A stretch of DNA of 16,473 nucleotides from Spirochaetaceae bacterium (GCA_003557605.1 PWNW01000117.1:1-16473), one strand, 5' to 3'; counted from the first letter of the stretch, positions 8,282-14,857 are shown. Numbers and translations: made by a program. Notes: generated by a model not told the origin, from the letters alone.

Positions 8282-8710
8282 CTATTCCTCCTGGGTATGG
8301 GTAAACTTGACATGCATGGAAATCGTAGTTGGTGAGTTCTCTGATGAATTGATCTCCAGGGCATCAACATTTTTCCGAATATTCGGCAGGCCCATTCCTG
8401 CACCGAAACCCATTTCACGAATTTCCTTTGATGCGGTGGAATATCCCTCAGACATGGCAAGATCAATATCGGGAATACCTGGTCCCTGGTCCTGTACAAC
8501 AATATCTATTCCCTCAGATGTTATCGTGCAGGTTACATTTCCCCCATAGGAATGGGCAACCACGTTCACCTCCGATTCATAGAGAGCTATCACTACCCGC
8601 TTAATGATATCCGGCGGTACATTCAGCTGTTTGAGAATCTTTTTAATCCTGCTTGATGCCGTACCTGCCCGTGAGAAATCTCCAGCAGTCAGTTCTATTG
8701 AAACATCCAT
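8282..8710 (-). CDS. RsbW-like HATPase (anti-sigma factor/serine kinase-type ATP-binding protein)
   Basis: A 142-aa stand-alone GHKL ATPase domain. Visible are the N-box ALYESEVNVVAHSY (residues 42-55, with Glu45 and Asn49), the G1 box DQGPGIPD (74-81) and the G2 box GFGAGMGLPNI (101-111). Proteins of this size and type act as serine kinases or anti-sigma factors in partner-switching pathways; there is no histidine phospho-acceptor domain. ATG 8710 has GAGG seven bases upstream. The gene lies between the DRTGG-domain gene (9-nt gap) and the hydrogenase-like gene (2-nt gap), and its end supplies the ribosome-binding site of the latter, so the two are probably translationally coupled. I infer that it relays the redox or hydrogen state of the Fe-S protein, but no sigma factor or phosphorylatable anti-anti-sigma (STAS) partner is encoded here. 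Confidence 0.88.
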   Translation of the reverse strand: MDVSIELTAGDFSRAGTASSRIKKILKQLNVPPDIIKRVVIALYESEVNVVAHSYGGNVTCTITSEGIDIVVQDQGPGIPDIDLAMSEGYSTASKEIREMGFGAGMGLPNIRKNVDALEINSSENSPTTISMHVKFTHTQEE

Positions 8711-8719
8711 GGAGTATCC

Positions 8720-9064
8720 TCAATACACAGGCTTTAGTCCCGCCTGATACAGCAGAGCACTTGCCTTGAACATTGAACAGGGAGTGGTGATGAGGACAAT
8801 GCCCTGTTCCTCTGCTAGGGCGATCATATCCTTTGTCGGCTGTTTATTGCGTACATACAGCACCTGGCAGATATCTGACATTTCTGCAGTCCTGACTGAC
8901 TGAATATTGGCCAGTCCGGTAATCAGCAGCAGATTATCATCCAGCAGCGTCAGCACATCACTCATGAGATCCGAGGAAAACCCCAAATCAACTGACCTTT
9001 GAAGATATTGCTCTCCGCAGACCACTTTGCCGCTTACACAGGAAACTACTTCATGAAGAGTCAT
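8720..9064 (-). CDS. DRTGG-domain protein of the hydrogenase-sensor module
   Basis: A 114-aa small soluble protein resembling DRTGG-domain proteins found next to hydrogenase loci in anaerobes. Typical blocks are LLLITGLANIQSVRTAEMSD (residues 45-64) and, towards the end, TTPCSMFKASALLYQAGLKP (93-112). DRTGG domains occur in phosphotransacetylase N-termini and CBS-associated regulators; a ligand-binding regulatory role is supposed but undefined. I chose ATG 9064 because GAGGTG lies just upstream; an in-frame start 12 codons earlier falls in the promoter region. It is the first gene of the operon and divergent from the fumarase genes. The SigP is absent and there are no membrane segments. The family assignment rests on the pattern of the C-terminal half and should be confirmed with a profile. 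Confidence 0.75.
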   Translation of the reverse strand: MTLHEVVSCVSGKVVCGEQYLQRSVDLGFSSDLMSDVLTLLDDNLLLITGLANIQSVRTAEMSDICQVLYVRNKQPTKDMIALAEEQGIVLITTPCSMFKASALLYQAGLKPVY

Positions 9065-9100
9065 CAGCACCTCTTTTTGCAAGTAAAGACGTTGTGACAC

Positions 9101-9116
9101 ACTATAGCAAATTTGC
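9101..9116 (-). promoter_or_regulatory. Extended -10 promoter with perfect palindrome upstream of the sensor operon
   Basis: Read on the minus strand, TGCTATAGT (plus 9101-9109) is an extended -10 element (TGnTATAAT type), about 37 nt before the DRTGG start codon; no good -35 is visible. Overlapping it, GCAAATTTGC (9107-9116) is a perfect 10-bp palindrome. On the plus strand a TATATA at 9121-9126 could serve as the fumarase -10, so the palindrome lies between the two divergent promoters. Confidence 0.4.
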
Positions 9117-9156
9117 AGGGTATATAAAAGGGAAAAAAACCGTTAAGATATTTCCC

Positions 9157-10026
9157 ATGAGCAGTGTATACCCATCGGAAGTCATAGTTCAGAAGTTGTC
9201 GAGAGCAGTCAGAGATGCTGGAGTATTCCTTCCTGAAGATGTGAAGCACGCCCTCAGGAAGGCTTATGAGCAGCAGCTGCAGGACGCTCCTGATTCACTG
9301 GGAGCATCGGTATTTGAGCATATCTTACAAAATATCAAGGATGCTGAGACCCATAGACTGCCGATCTGCCAGGATACTGGTATGGCAGTGGTTTTTGCAG
9401 AACAGGGGATTGAAGGGTATGTGAGCAGGGACATTGAATCAGTAATTCATAAAGCACTTGCACAAGCTGTCAAAGAAGGAAATTTTCGTCCTTCAGTGGT
9501 AGAAGACCCGGTGTTTACACGAAAAAACACCATGACCGGCCTGCCTGCGGTTATTCATTATTCCAGGATTCCAGGAGATGTTCTTCGTATATCGGGACTG
9601 CTGAAGGGATTCGGCAGTGAGAACTGTTCTGCAGTGTCCATGCTCAACCCCACTGCAGGGGAGCAGGGAGTTATCGGGGCAGTTTTGGAAGCGGTGAAAA
9701 AAGCAGGGGGAAAACCCTGTCCGCCGGTTATCATCGGGGTGGGAATCGGAGGGACAGCTGACTCTGCACCAATACTTGCAAAACGCGCATTGCTCAGGGA
9801 AACAGGTTCAGCTCATCCCGACCAACGTTATGCTGAGCTTGAGAGAACCATCCTTGATCAGGTAAACCGATTGGGCATTGGTCCTGGAGGACTGGGAGGA
9901 GATACCACTGCCCTTGCAGTCATGATTGAACATGCCCATACCCATATTGCGGGACTTCCAGTAGCGGTGAATATAAGCTGCTGGGCAGACAGAAAATTTT
10001 GTGTGGAGATTGCCGTCAATGAGTAG
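9157..10026 (+). CDS. Class I fumarate hydratase (or L-tartrate dehydratase), alpha subunit
   Basis: 289-aa alpha subunit of a two-subunit, oxygen-sensitive [4Fe-4S] hydro-lyase that interconverts fumarate and (S)-malate. The three cluster-ligand cysteines are in their usual contexts: ICQDTG (Cys71), GSENCSAVSML (Cys157) and NISCWADRK (Cys275). Other family blocks are PPVIIGVGIGGTADSA (189-204) and RLGIGPGGLGGDTTAL (238-253). E. coli TtdA has the same layout, so L-tartrate dehydratase cannot be excluded, but fumarase is the commoner role in fermenters. I chose ATG 9157 because it matches the family N-terminus; an in-frame GTG at 9094 would add 21 residues from the promoter region. No Shine-Dalgarno is evident before the ATG. 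Its last codons overlap the beta-subunit start by 8 nt (ATGAGTAG). Confidence 0.93.
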   Translation: MSSVYPSEVIVQKLSRAVRDAGVFLPEDVKHALRKAYEQQLQDAPDSLGASVFEHILQNIKDAETHRLPICQDTGMAVVFAEQGIEGYVSRDIESVIHKALAQAVKEGNFRPSVVEDPVFTRKNTMTGLPAVIHYSRIPGDVLRISGLLKGFGSENCSAVSMLNPTAGEQGVIGAVLEAVKKAGGKPCPPVIIGVGIGGTADSAPILAKRALLRETGSAHPDQRYAELERTILDQVNRLGIGPGGLGGDTTALAVMIEHAHTHIAGLPVAVNISCWADRKFCVEIAVNE

Positions 10027-10555
10027 CATAGTTTCAATAACACTTCCATGGACTCAAGAAACCTGCAGCACCGTTGCAGCAGGAGACAGGCTGATGCTGA
10101 ACGGGCCGATGCTGGTTGCCCGGGATCAGGCCCATGGGCGTTTGGCGGCACTGATAGAATCAAACAAGCCCTTGCCTGTCTCACTGGAGGGAGAAACCAT
10201 ATATTATATGGGTCCGGCACCTGCAAAACCAGGAGATATTATCGGGTCCTGCGGGCCCACAACAGCTTCCCGAATGGATCCCTATACACCATTGCTGATG
10301 GACTGCGGACTGCTGTGCAGTATCGGAAAGGGGCCGAGATTATCAGCGGTCGCCGATGCGGTGGTACGAAACAACGGATTGTATCTGTATGCTTACGGCG
10401 GATGCGGTGCTCTGTATGCAGCATGCGTAACATCTGTTGAAACCATTGCATTCGAAGATCTTGGTCCTGAAGCACTTCTCCGGATAACAGTCAGGAATTT
10501 TCCTGTCATTGCCGCAATAGACAGTAACGGAAAAAATATATATCCCGTCAGTTGA
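10019..10555 (+). CDS. Class I fumarate hydratase (or L-tartrate dehydratase), beta subunit
   Basis: 178-aa beta subunit partnering the preceding alpha subunit; together they match the single-chain class I fumarases. Visible motifs are LNGPMLVARDQAHGR (residues 27-41), the catalytic loop GPTTASRMD (79-87), SIGKGP (101-106) and YGGCGALYAA (126-135). The start ATG overlaps the alpha stop as ATGAGTAG, with GGAG ten bases upstream, so translation is probably coupled. The longer reading frame from 10001 lies inside the alpha gene and is not needed. The stop codon TGA forms part of the -35 hexamer TTGACA of the following uraA promoter, and there is no terminator between fumarase and uraA other than the uraA attenuator, which fumarase transcripts would also meet. 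Confidence 0.93.
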   Translation: MSSIVSITLPWTQETCSTVAAGDRLMLNGPMLVARDQAHGRLAALIESNKPLPVSLEGETIYYMGPAPAKPGDIIGSCGPTTASRMDPYTPLLMDCGLLCSIGKGPRLSAVADAVVRNNGLYLYAYGGCGALYAACVTSVETIAFEDLGPEALLRITVRNFPVIAAIDSNGKNIYPVS

Positions 10556-10580
10556 CATAGTGCTGTTTTTTCTGTTATAA
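10552..10580 (+). promoter_or_regulatory. Strong predicted sigma-70 promoter of uraA
   Basis: A perfect -35 TTGACA (10552-10557) and a -10 TTATAA (10575-10580) are separated by exactly 17 nt. The expected start is near 10587, giving a transcript that begins with a purine and soon enters a U-rich run (10590-10599). The -35 overlaps the stop codon of the fumarase beta gene. Confidence 0.8.
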
Positions 10581-10622
10581 GCATGGAGATTTATTTTTTC
10601 ATGAAACGGAAAAGGAACAGCA

Positions 10623-10715
10623 ATGACTGAATGTTATACACCTGCAGCAGATGTTTCCCCGCCAAGAGATGGGGATTCTGCCCGTTTCCAGGCTTTCCTG
10701 AGGTCTTTGGTATAG
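10623..10715 (+). CDS. Candidate 30-codon attenuator leader peptide of uraA
   Basis: ATG at 10623 has AAGGAA (10612-10617) about six bases upstream and opens a frame of 30 codons. The predicted peptide starts MTECYTPAADVSPPRDGD and continues SARFQAFLRSLV, then TAG at 10713-10715. The frame runs through the whole left arm of the uraA terminator stem (10691-10707) and stops in its loop, so a ribosome close behind RNA polymerase would stop the terminator from folding. This is the layout of the E. coli pyrBI leader. The peptide has no run of a single amino acid, which argues for sensing of polymerase-ribosome spacing rather than of a charged tRNA. It has no similarity that I recognise to PyrL. 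Translation is a prediction. Confidence 0.55.
   Translation: MTECYTPAADVSPPRDGDSARFQAFLRSLV
10647..10681 (+). promoter_or_regulatory. Hairpin upstream of the uraA attenuator (possible pause hairpin)
   Basis: GCAGA (10647-10651) pairs with TCTGC (10677-10681), and TCCCC (10656-10660) with GGGGA (10671-10675), with a small internal loop and a 10-nt apical loop. The structure ends 9 nt before the terminator stem. By analogy with pyrBI it could pause RNA polymerase. The apical sequence CCAAGAGATGG loosely recalls a PyrR-binding loop but does not match it well. Confidence 0.4.
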
Positions 10716-10738
10716 AAGACTTCAGGAAAGCCTTTTTT
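10691..10738 (+). terminator. Intrinsic terminator in the uraA leader (attenuator)
   Basis: The left arm 10691-10707 and right arm 10716-10732 form a 17-bp stem with a single G-U pair and an 8-nt loop, followed by TTTTTT (10733-10738). It lies between the uraA promoter and the uraA ribosome-binding site, so it must be regulated or leaky for uraA to be expressed from that promoter. It would also end transcripts arriving from the fumarase genes. Confidence 0.92.
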
Positions 10739-10762
10739 ATATATAAATTCATAGGAGGAGTT

Positions 10763-12037
10763 ATGTCTCAGAAACCAATCGGAGTGAACGAACGCCCTGC
10801 GCTTCAGCGGTGGATTCCATTAAGTTTCCAGCATGTGTTTGCTATGTTCGGAGCCACGGTTCTTGTACCGCTTCTTACGGGGCTCCATCCCTCAACAGCA
10901 CTGTTTACCGCAGGGATGGGAACACTGATCTACATTTTCGTTACGAAAGGAAAAGTTCCTGCATTCCTCGGATCATCATTTGCCTTTATCGGTCCTATCA
11001 TCGCTGTCAGCGCTTCCTTTGGGGTGGAATATGCCATGGGAGCAGCGTTCGTCACCGGATTGTTCTACTGCCTTGCCGCTTTTATTATCAGCAAGGCCGG
11101 GATCCTCTGGCTGGATAGGATTCTCCCTCCGGTTGTGGTGGGAAGCATCATCATGGTCATCGGACTGAACCTGGCTCCTGTTGCCATGAGCCAGTCCATG
11201 CTTGATGCTGCAGGCAGCTACTCGTTAAGCCATGTTCTGGTAGCTGGAGTAACCTTGGCAATTGCCGTAACAGCAGCACTCGTGCTGAAGGGGTTTTTCA
11301 CCGTAATTCCCATATTGATTGCAATAATCGGAGGATACCTTTTTGCACTGTTTCTCGGCAGCATATCTGAGAGTTATCAGTTCATTGATTTCTCAGGTGT
11401 CAGGGAAGCAGCTTGGTTTGGGATTACCGCACCGCAGGTCCCAAAGTTCTCAATCATCCCAGTGGTGACATTTCTTCTGGTAAGTCTGGCTACAATCGCT
11501 GAACATCTCGGTGACATCATGGTGGTCGGAAGGGTGGTGGGAAAGGACTTTTACAAGGAGCCTGGTCTGCATAAAACCCTTGCAGGAGACGGTCTTGCAA
11601 CACTGTTCGCATCACTGTTCGGCGGCCCCCCAAATACTACCTACGGAGAGAATATCGGGGTCATGGCCATCAGCAAAGTATACAGTGTATGGGTAATCGG
11701 AGGTGCTGCGGTTATTGCAGCGGTACTGTCCTTTGTTCCCAAAATCGGTGCTATTATACAGACAATTCCAGGTCCGGTCATGGGCGGTGTATCCATGATG
11801 CTTTTTGGAATTATTGCCAGTGCAGGAATACGGACTGTGGTTGAAAGCGGAGTAGATTATTCCTGCAAGCGTAATCTCACCATAAGCTCAGTAATCCTGG
11901 TAGTCGGTATAGGAGGGGGACAGCTGCTTTTCCCGATAGCCGAAGGACTGAATTTTGATCTCTCAGGGGTTGCTTTAGCTGCACTGATCGGTATTGTGCT
12001 TAACTTGGTGCTTCCTAAATCAATGGACGCTTCCTAA
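10763..12037 (+). CDS. uraA: Uracil permease, NCS2 family (UraA)
   Basis: 424-aa inner-membrane uracil:proton symporter of the nucleobase-ascorbate transporter family, with the usual two inverted seven-helix repeats. Similarity to E. coli UraA is high throughout: IGVNERP near the N-terminus, QHVFAMFGATVLVP (residues 23-36), GKVPAFLGSSFAF (63-75), AEHLGD (246-251, with Glu247) and PNTTYGENIGVMAISKVYS (290-308, with Glu296). These include the glutamates that bind uracil in UraA. The start is ATG 10763, with AGGAGGAG (10753-10760) just upstream; an in-frame ATG at 10631 would add 44 residues running through the terminator and is rejected. Expression is probably controlled by the attenuator in the leader, consistent with repression when pyrimidines are plentiful. 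The stop TAA overlaps the TAG stop of the convergent cyclase gene (shared CTAA). Confidence 0.96.
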   Translation: MSQKPIGVNERPALQRWIPLSFQHVFAMFGATVLVPLLTGLHPSTALFTAGMGTLIYIFVTKGKVPAFLGSSFAFIGPIIAVSASFGVEYAMGAAFVTGLFYCLAAFIISKAGILWLDRILPPVVVGSIIMVIGLNLAPVAMSQSMLDAAGSYSLSHVLVAGVTLAIAVTAALVLKGFFTVIPILIAIIGGYLFALFLGSISESYQFIDFSGVREAAWFGITAPQVPKFSIIPVVTFLLVSLATIAEHLGDIMVVGRVVGKDFYKEPGLHKTLAGDGLATLFASLFGGPPNTTYGENIGVMAISKVYSVWVIGGAAVIAAVLSFVPKIGAIIQTIPGPVMGGVSMMLFGIIASAGIRTVVESGVDYSCKRNLTISSVILVVGIGGGQLLFPIAEGLNFDLSGVALAALIGIVLNLVLPKSMDAS

Positions 12038-13923
12038 CTCTTCTGCGGCACAGCATGCTCCAGGTCCTTTTTCTGGTAGATGTGGTACTGGTCCTTACCG
12101 GAAATTTTTGCCTGGAGCAGAGCTGTGTCAGCATATTGTATTAAGCGATCAATATTGAGATTTTCATATCCATGGACTGCTATTCCAATTGAACAGGTCA
12201 GCTGCTGTGATTTAGGAATATACACATCCTTTCCAGTTCGTTCCGATATGGTTTTTTCAATGATTCTGCAGTAAGTCCGTGTTCCAGTCAGTATGCGGCG
12301 CGCAATCCTGATCGCCCCTGTCCCGTCAGTCCTTGGAAGGAACATGAGAAATTCGTCACCACCGATACGGAATATTGAGTCAGATTTTCTTGAGGAGCGG
12401 GTCAGGAGTTCGGAAAACAATTTCAGCACAGAATCTCCGACTTCATGGGTGAAGGTGTCATTAAAGTACTTAAAATTATCCAAGTCGATATACAGGACAG
12501 AAAAATAGGGGGTTTTTGAGTCATAATACCGGTTATGCCGATAGGATTCATCTTCGCTTCTTTTCTGGAGTTCATTTCTGTTCCACAGACCAGTAAGCTC
12601 ATCCTTTACTGCTAAGCGGTATAATTCTTCGGTGATGCTTTCCAGTTCAGCAGTGCGTGTTTTTACCTTTTCCTCCAGATCATTGGTAAGCTCCTGTGCA
12701 TATTTCAAGGAGTCAAGGAACTGTTTTGAATAGATGAAGATGATGATGAAGATAAAGTACAGCAGTGCTATAGAGGAAAATTTCATTGAAGCGTAAAAAT
12801 GTCCAGGCAGAACTGCGATAAGAATATCAAGAAGAACAGAGGCACCAAAGATGATGAATACCCAGTCAGCCCGACTCTCTGGTTTGTCATTCCTGCTGCG
12901 CTTCTTCACCATTGAGACCAGCCAGAACAGCAGTAACAAGGCAATAATAATGTAATAGATTACAAGCAGTTCATACAGCCTGCTGACTGGAAACAGGAAT
13001 ATCAGGGATGCGGATGCAATGACCAGCATCTGAACAGTTTTAAGATATGTTCCTGAGAATATGCCGGGATAGGTATGGCGGACATACCCGATCATGCAGA
13101 ATGCAGCAGCCGGAAGCACGGCATACTCAATCCGAATGCCCAGCTGCCAGGGAAATTCGGGAAAGATCCGATATATGATCATGGTGGAACCTAAGGCAAT
13201 ACGTACAGCCAGGATCAGGGATGATGCAGCAATGTAGAGCAGCCGGTACTGCTTATGATGGGACGAAAAAAATATTGCAGCAATTGCTGCAGCCATGACA
13301 AGAGCTCCAATAACTGCAGAATTCACCGCATCCTGCAGGGAAAACAAGCTCTTTATCGTTTTCATATCACCAATCATTACAGGATGTACCATACCCCCGG
13401 AATAATGGCTGAAGTTGCTGACATGCAGGATTATTTCGGCGGTGTTCCCTGATGGAGTAAAGGGTACTGTCAGCGGGCGGTAGCCGGGACGGTGTGAAGC
13501 CGGCTGGATACCGACTGTACCGACTTCAGCCCTCAGTTCGTTGTCAATAAACAGCCGGTAAGCAGTGTTCACCCAGGGAATAAAAAGCGCATGAGGTATT
13601 CCCTGGGCAGTATCTATTCTGAGATGATAGGTCCCGTATCCGTTTGCTCCCATGAATTCTTCGACATGATTCCAGGAGGTCCCTGTGTCAATATATAGCG
13701 GATCAATGCCTGCAAGCTCCTCAGATGAGAGAAACCTGTTTGGATAAAAAGACCACTCTCCGGAAATCCAATAGAAATCCCCAGGCTTCAGGGGCCTTTC
13801 GGAGAACGAGAGGTGCCCCTTTTCTGCTTGAAGAGAGGGGGAGATTATGTTTGAGGTAAATAGATTGACTGCAAAAATCCAAAGAGCTGCAGCTGCAGAC
13901 AGTACTAAAATAACTTTTCTCAT
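12034..13923 (-). CDS. Membrane diguanylate cyclase with 7TMR-DISM sensor
   Basis: 629 aa. An N-terminal membrane or signal segment (about 5-22) is followed by an extracytoplasmic beta-rich domain (about 40-190). Its GEWSFYPNRFL and GYGTYHLRID segments are typical of DISM extracellular carbohydrate-binding-like domains. Seven hydrophobic helices (about 200-400) form the 7TMR-DISM module, then a coiled coil (about 405-436) leads to a C-terminal GGDEF domain. The active-site GGDEF (521-525) is intact, and RKSD (512-515) is a complete inhibitory I-site (RxxD), so an active, product-inhibited cyclic-di-GMP synthase is expected. The ligand is unknown. ATG 13923 lacks a Shine-Dalgarno and lies one base after the start site expected from its promoter. 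The gene is convergent with uraA and divergent from the FKBP gene; no c-di-GMP effector is nearby. Confidence 0.92.
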   Translation of the reverse strand: MRKVILVLSAAAALWIFAVNLFTSNIISPSLQAEKGHLSFSERPLKPGDFYWISGEWSFYPNRFLSSEELAGIDPLYIDTGTSWNHVEEFMGANGYGTYHLRIDTAQGIPHALFIPWVNTAYRLFIDNELRAEVGTVGIQPASHRPGYRPLTVPFTPSGNTAEIILHVSNFSHYSGGMVHPVMIGDMKTIKSLFSLQDAVNSAVIGALVMAAAIAAIFFSSHHKQYRLLYIAASSLILAVRIALGSTMIIYRIFPEFPWQLGIRIEYAVLPAAAFCMIGYVRHTYPGIFSGTYLKTVQMLVIASASLIFLFPVSRLYELLVIYYIIIALLLLFWLVSMVKKRSRNDKPESRADWVFIIFGASVLLDILIAVLPGHFYASMKFSSIALLYFIFIIIFIYSKQFLDSLKYAQELTNDLEEKVKTRTAELESITEELYRLAVKDELTGLWNRNELQKRSEDESYRHNRYYDSKTPYFSVLYIDLDNFKYFNDTFTHEVGDSVLKLFSELLTRSSRKSDSIFRIGGDEFLMFLPRTDGTGAIRIARRILTGTRTYCRIIEKTISERTGKDVYIPKSQQLTCSIGIAVHGYENLNIDRLIQYADTALLQAKISGKDQYHIYQKKDLEHAVPQKS

Positions 13924-13930
13924 TATCGAC

Positions 13931-13959
13931 AGTATAGGTTTTCAAAGTAAAAGAAACAA
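13931..13959 (-). promoter_or_regulatory. Predicted promoter of the diguanylate cyclase gene
   Basis: On the minus strand TTGTTT (plus 13954-13959) and TATACT (plus 13931-13936) are 17 nt apart. The expected transcription start, six bases past the -10, is position 13924, one base before the ATG, so the transcript would be essentially leaderless. Confidence 0.55.
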
Positions 13960-14033
13960 GAAAAACTCTATGCCTTTGCATAAAATCGATAAACTGTTAG
14001 AGTAGGGATTACAATTTTTTTAGGATGGTGTTT

Positions 14034-14798
14034 ATGAAGAATCGTAATATGATTATGCTGGCAGTCTTAATAACAGCATTAGTATGTTCACAAGCTGTAT
14101 TTGCAGGCGGGACCAAGGAAGAGGTTTTAGAACAGGGAGCACAGGAAGCTCCAGTGCAGGTTCCTGCAGGACCGGAAGAGGATCCGGATACGCTTCTGCA
14201 GAGGTTCAGTTATGCCTTCGGGTATTTGTCTGCCATGAGCTTTATTCAGCAGGGAATTGAGATAGAAAGTGAGTTTTTTGCCCGTGCAGTCCGTGACAGC
14301 TATGCAGGGGATGAACCGGTTATGTCTATTGAAGATATGAACAAAGCCCTTGAAGAGTATCAGATGAAGCTTCAGTCAGATGCAATGGAGATGGAAGACC
14401 AGCAGGCAAAACTGAACCTGGCTCAGGCTGAGGAATTCCTTGCGGAGAATGCACTGCGCGATGGGGTGGTGACCACTGATTCTGGCCTGCAGTATCTCAT
14501 AGTGAAAGAAGGCTCAGGGCCTAAGCCTGCTGCATCTGATGTCGTCACTGTGCATTATACCGGTACGTTTATTGATGAAATGGTGTTTGACAGTTCCCAT
14601 ATGAGGGGTGAGCCGGTAAGTTTCCCCCTTGGAGGCGTTATTCCCGGATGGACGGAGGGACTGCAGTACATGAATGTGGGCAGCACGGCTATGCTGTATC
14701 TGCATCCTGATCTTGCCTACGGCAGAAGAGGCTCCCCGCCGAATATCGGACCAAATGAACTGTTAATTTTCGAAGTTGAGCTGATAGACATCGAATAG
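14034..14798 (+). CDS. Exported FKBP-type peptidyl-prolyl cis-trans isomerase (FkpA/Mip-like)
   Basis: 254 aa. An N-terminal signal peptide ends in AVFA, with predicted cleavage before GGTKEE; the FAGGTKE pattern is common in spirochaete exported proteins. Cys18 lies in the hydrophobic core, but its context is a poor lipobox. Residues about 50-145 are an FKBP_N-type helical dimerisation region, and 151-254 the FKBP domain. The prolyl-isomerase pocket residues are in place: Tyr175, Phe185-Asp186, Phe197, Val202-Ile203, Trp206, Tyr229 and Phe246. It should assist folding of periplasmic or outer-membrane proteins, which suits the barrel protein encoded next. I chose ATG 14034, with AGGA eight bases upstream, over an in-frame ATG at 14025 that overlaps this site. 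It is divergent from the cyclase gene. Confidence 0.93.
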   Translation: MKNRNMIMLAVLITALVCSQAVFAGGTKEEVLEQGAQEAPVQVPAGPEEDPDTLLQRFSYAFGYLSAMSFIQQGIEIESEFFARAVRDSYAGDEPVMSIEDMNKALEEYQMKLQSDAMEMEDQQAKLNLAQAEEFLAENALRDGVVTTDSGLQYLIVKEGSGPKPAASDVVTVHYTGTFIDEMVFDSSHMRGEPVSFPLGGVIPGWTEGLQYMNVGSTAMLYLHPDLAYGRRGSPPNIGPNELLIFEVELIDIE

Positions 14799-14809
14799 AG
14801 TTCTCACGC

Positions 14810-14843
14810 ACTGCAGGGTTTCAGAATTATGAAACCCTGCAGT
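14810..14843. repeat. Perfect 14-bp inverted repeat (hairpin) between the FKBP and Wzi-like genes
   Basis: The arms 14810-14823 and 14830-14843 are perfectly complementary (ACTGCAGGGTTTCA and its complement) around a 6-nt loop. The stem is terminator-like in strength, but on the plus strand it is followed by eight A residues and not by T, and no T-run follows on the minus strand either. It begins 12 nt after the FKBP stop and ends 14 nt before the next start codon. Confidence 0.85.
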
Positions 14844-14857
14844 AAAAAAAACCCAAT

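Noticed and set aside
8046..8549. 167-codon plus-strand ORF opposite the hydrogenase-like and HATPase genes
   Set aside because: It is fully antisense to two genes with clear motifs, crosses their junction and has no recognisable domain or ribosome-binding site.
9092..9110. Rex-like operator TTGTGA...TAGCAA
   Set aside because: The second half matches the inverted repeat at only 4 of 6 positions and the spacing differs from known Rex sites.
10601..10630. Nine-codon ORF from ATG 10601 as the uraA leader peptide
   Set aside because: It has no Shine-Dalgarno, ends far before the terminator and would not affect its folding; the 10623 frame fits much better.
10656..10675. PyrR-binding loop in the uraA leader
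   Set aside because: The apical CCAAGAGATGG resembles the CCnGnGAGG loop only with an inserted base pair, the CCCC/GGGG pairing competes with it, and no antiterminator overlapping the terminator is evident.
10631..10762. In-frame N-terminal extension of uraA from ATG 10631
   Set aside because: It would be encoded by the terminator hairpin, has no family similarity, and the ATG at 10763 has a strong AGGAGG and matches the UraA N-terminus.
14034..14090. FKBP protein as a lipoprotein using Cys18
   Set aside because: The residues before the Cys (Ala-Leu-Val) do not fit a lipobox, whereas AVFA before GGTKEE is a good signal peptidase I site.
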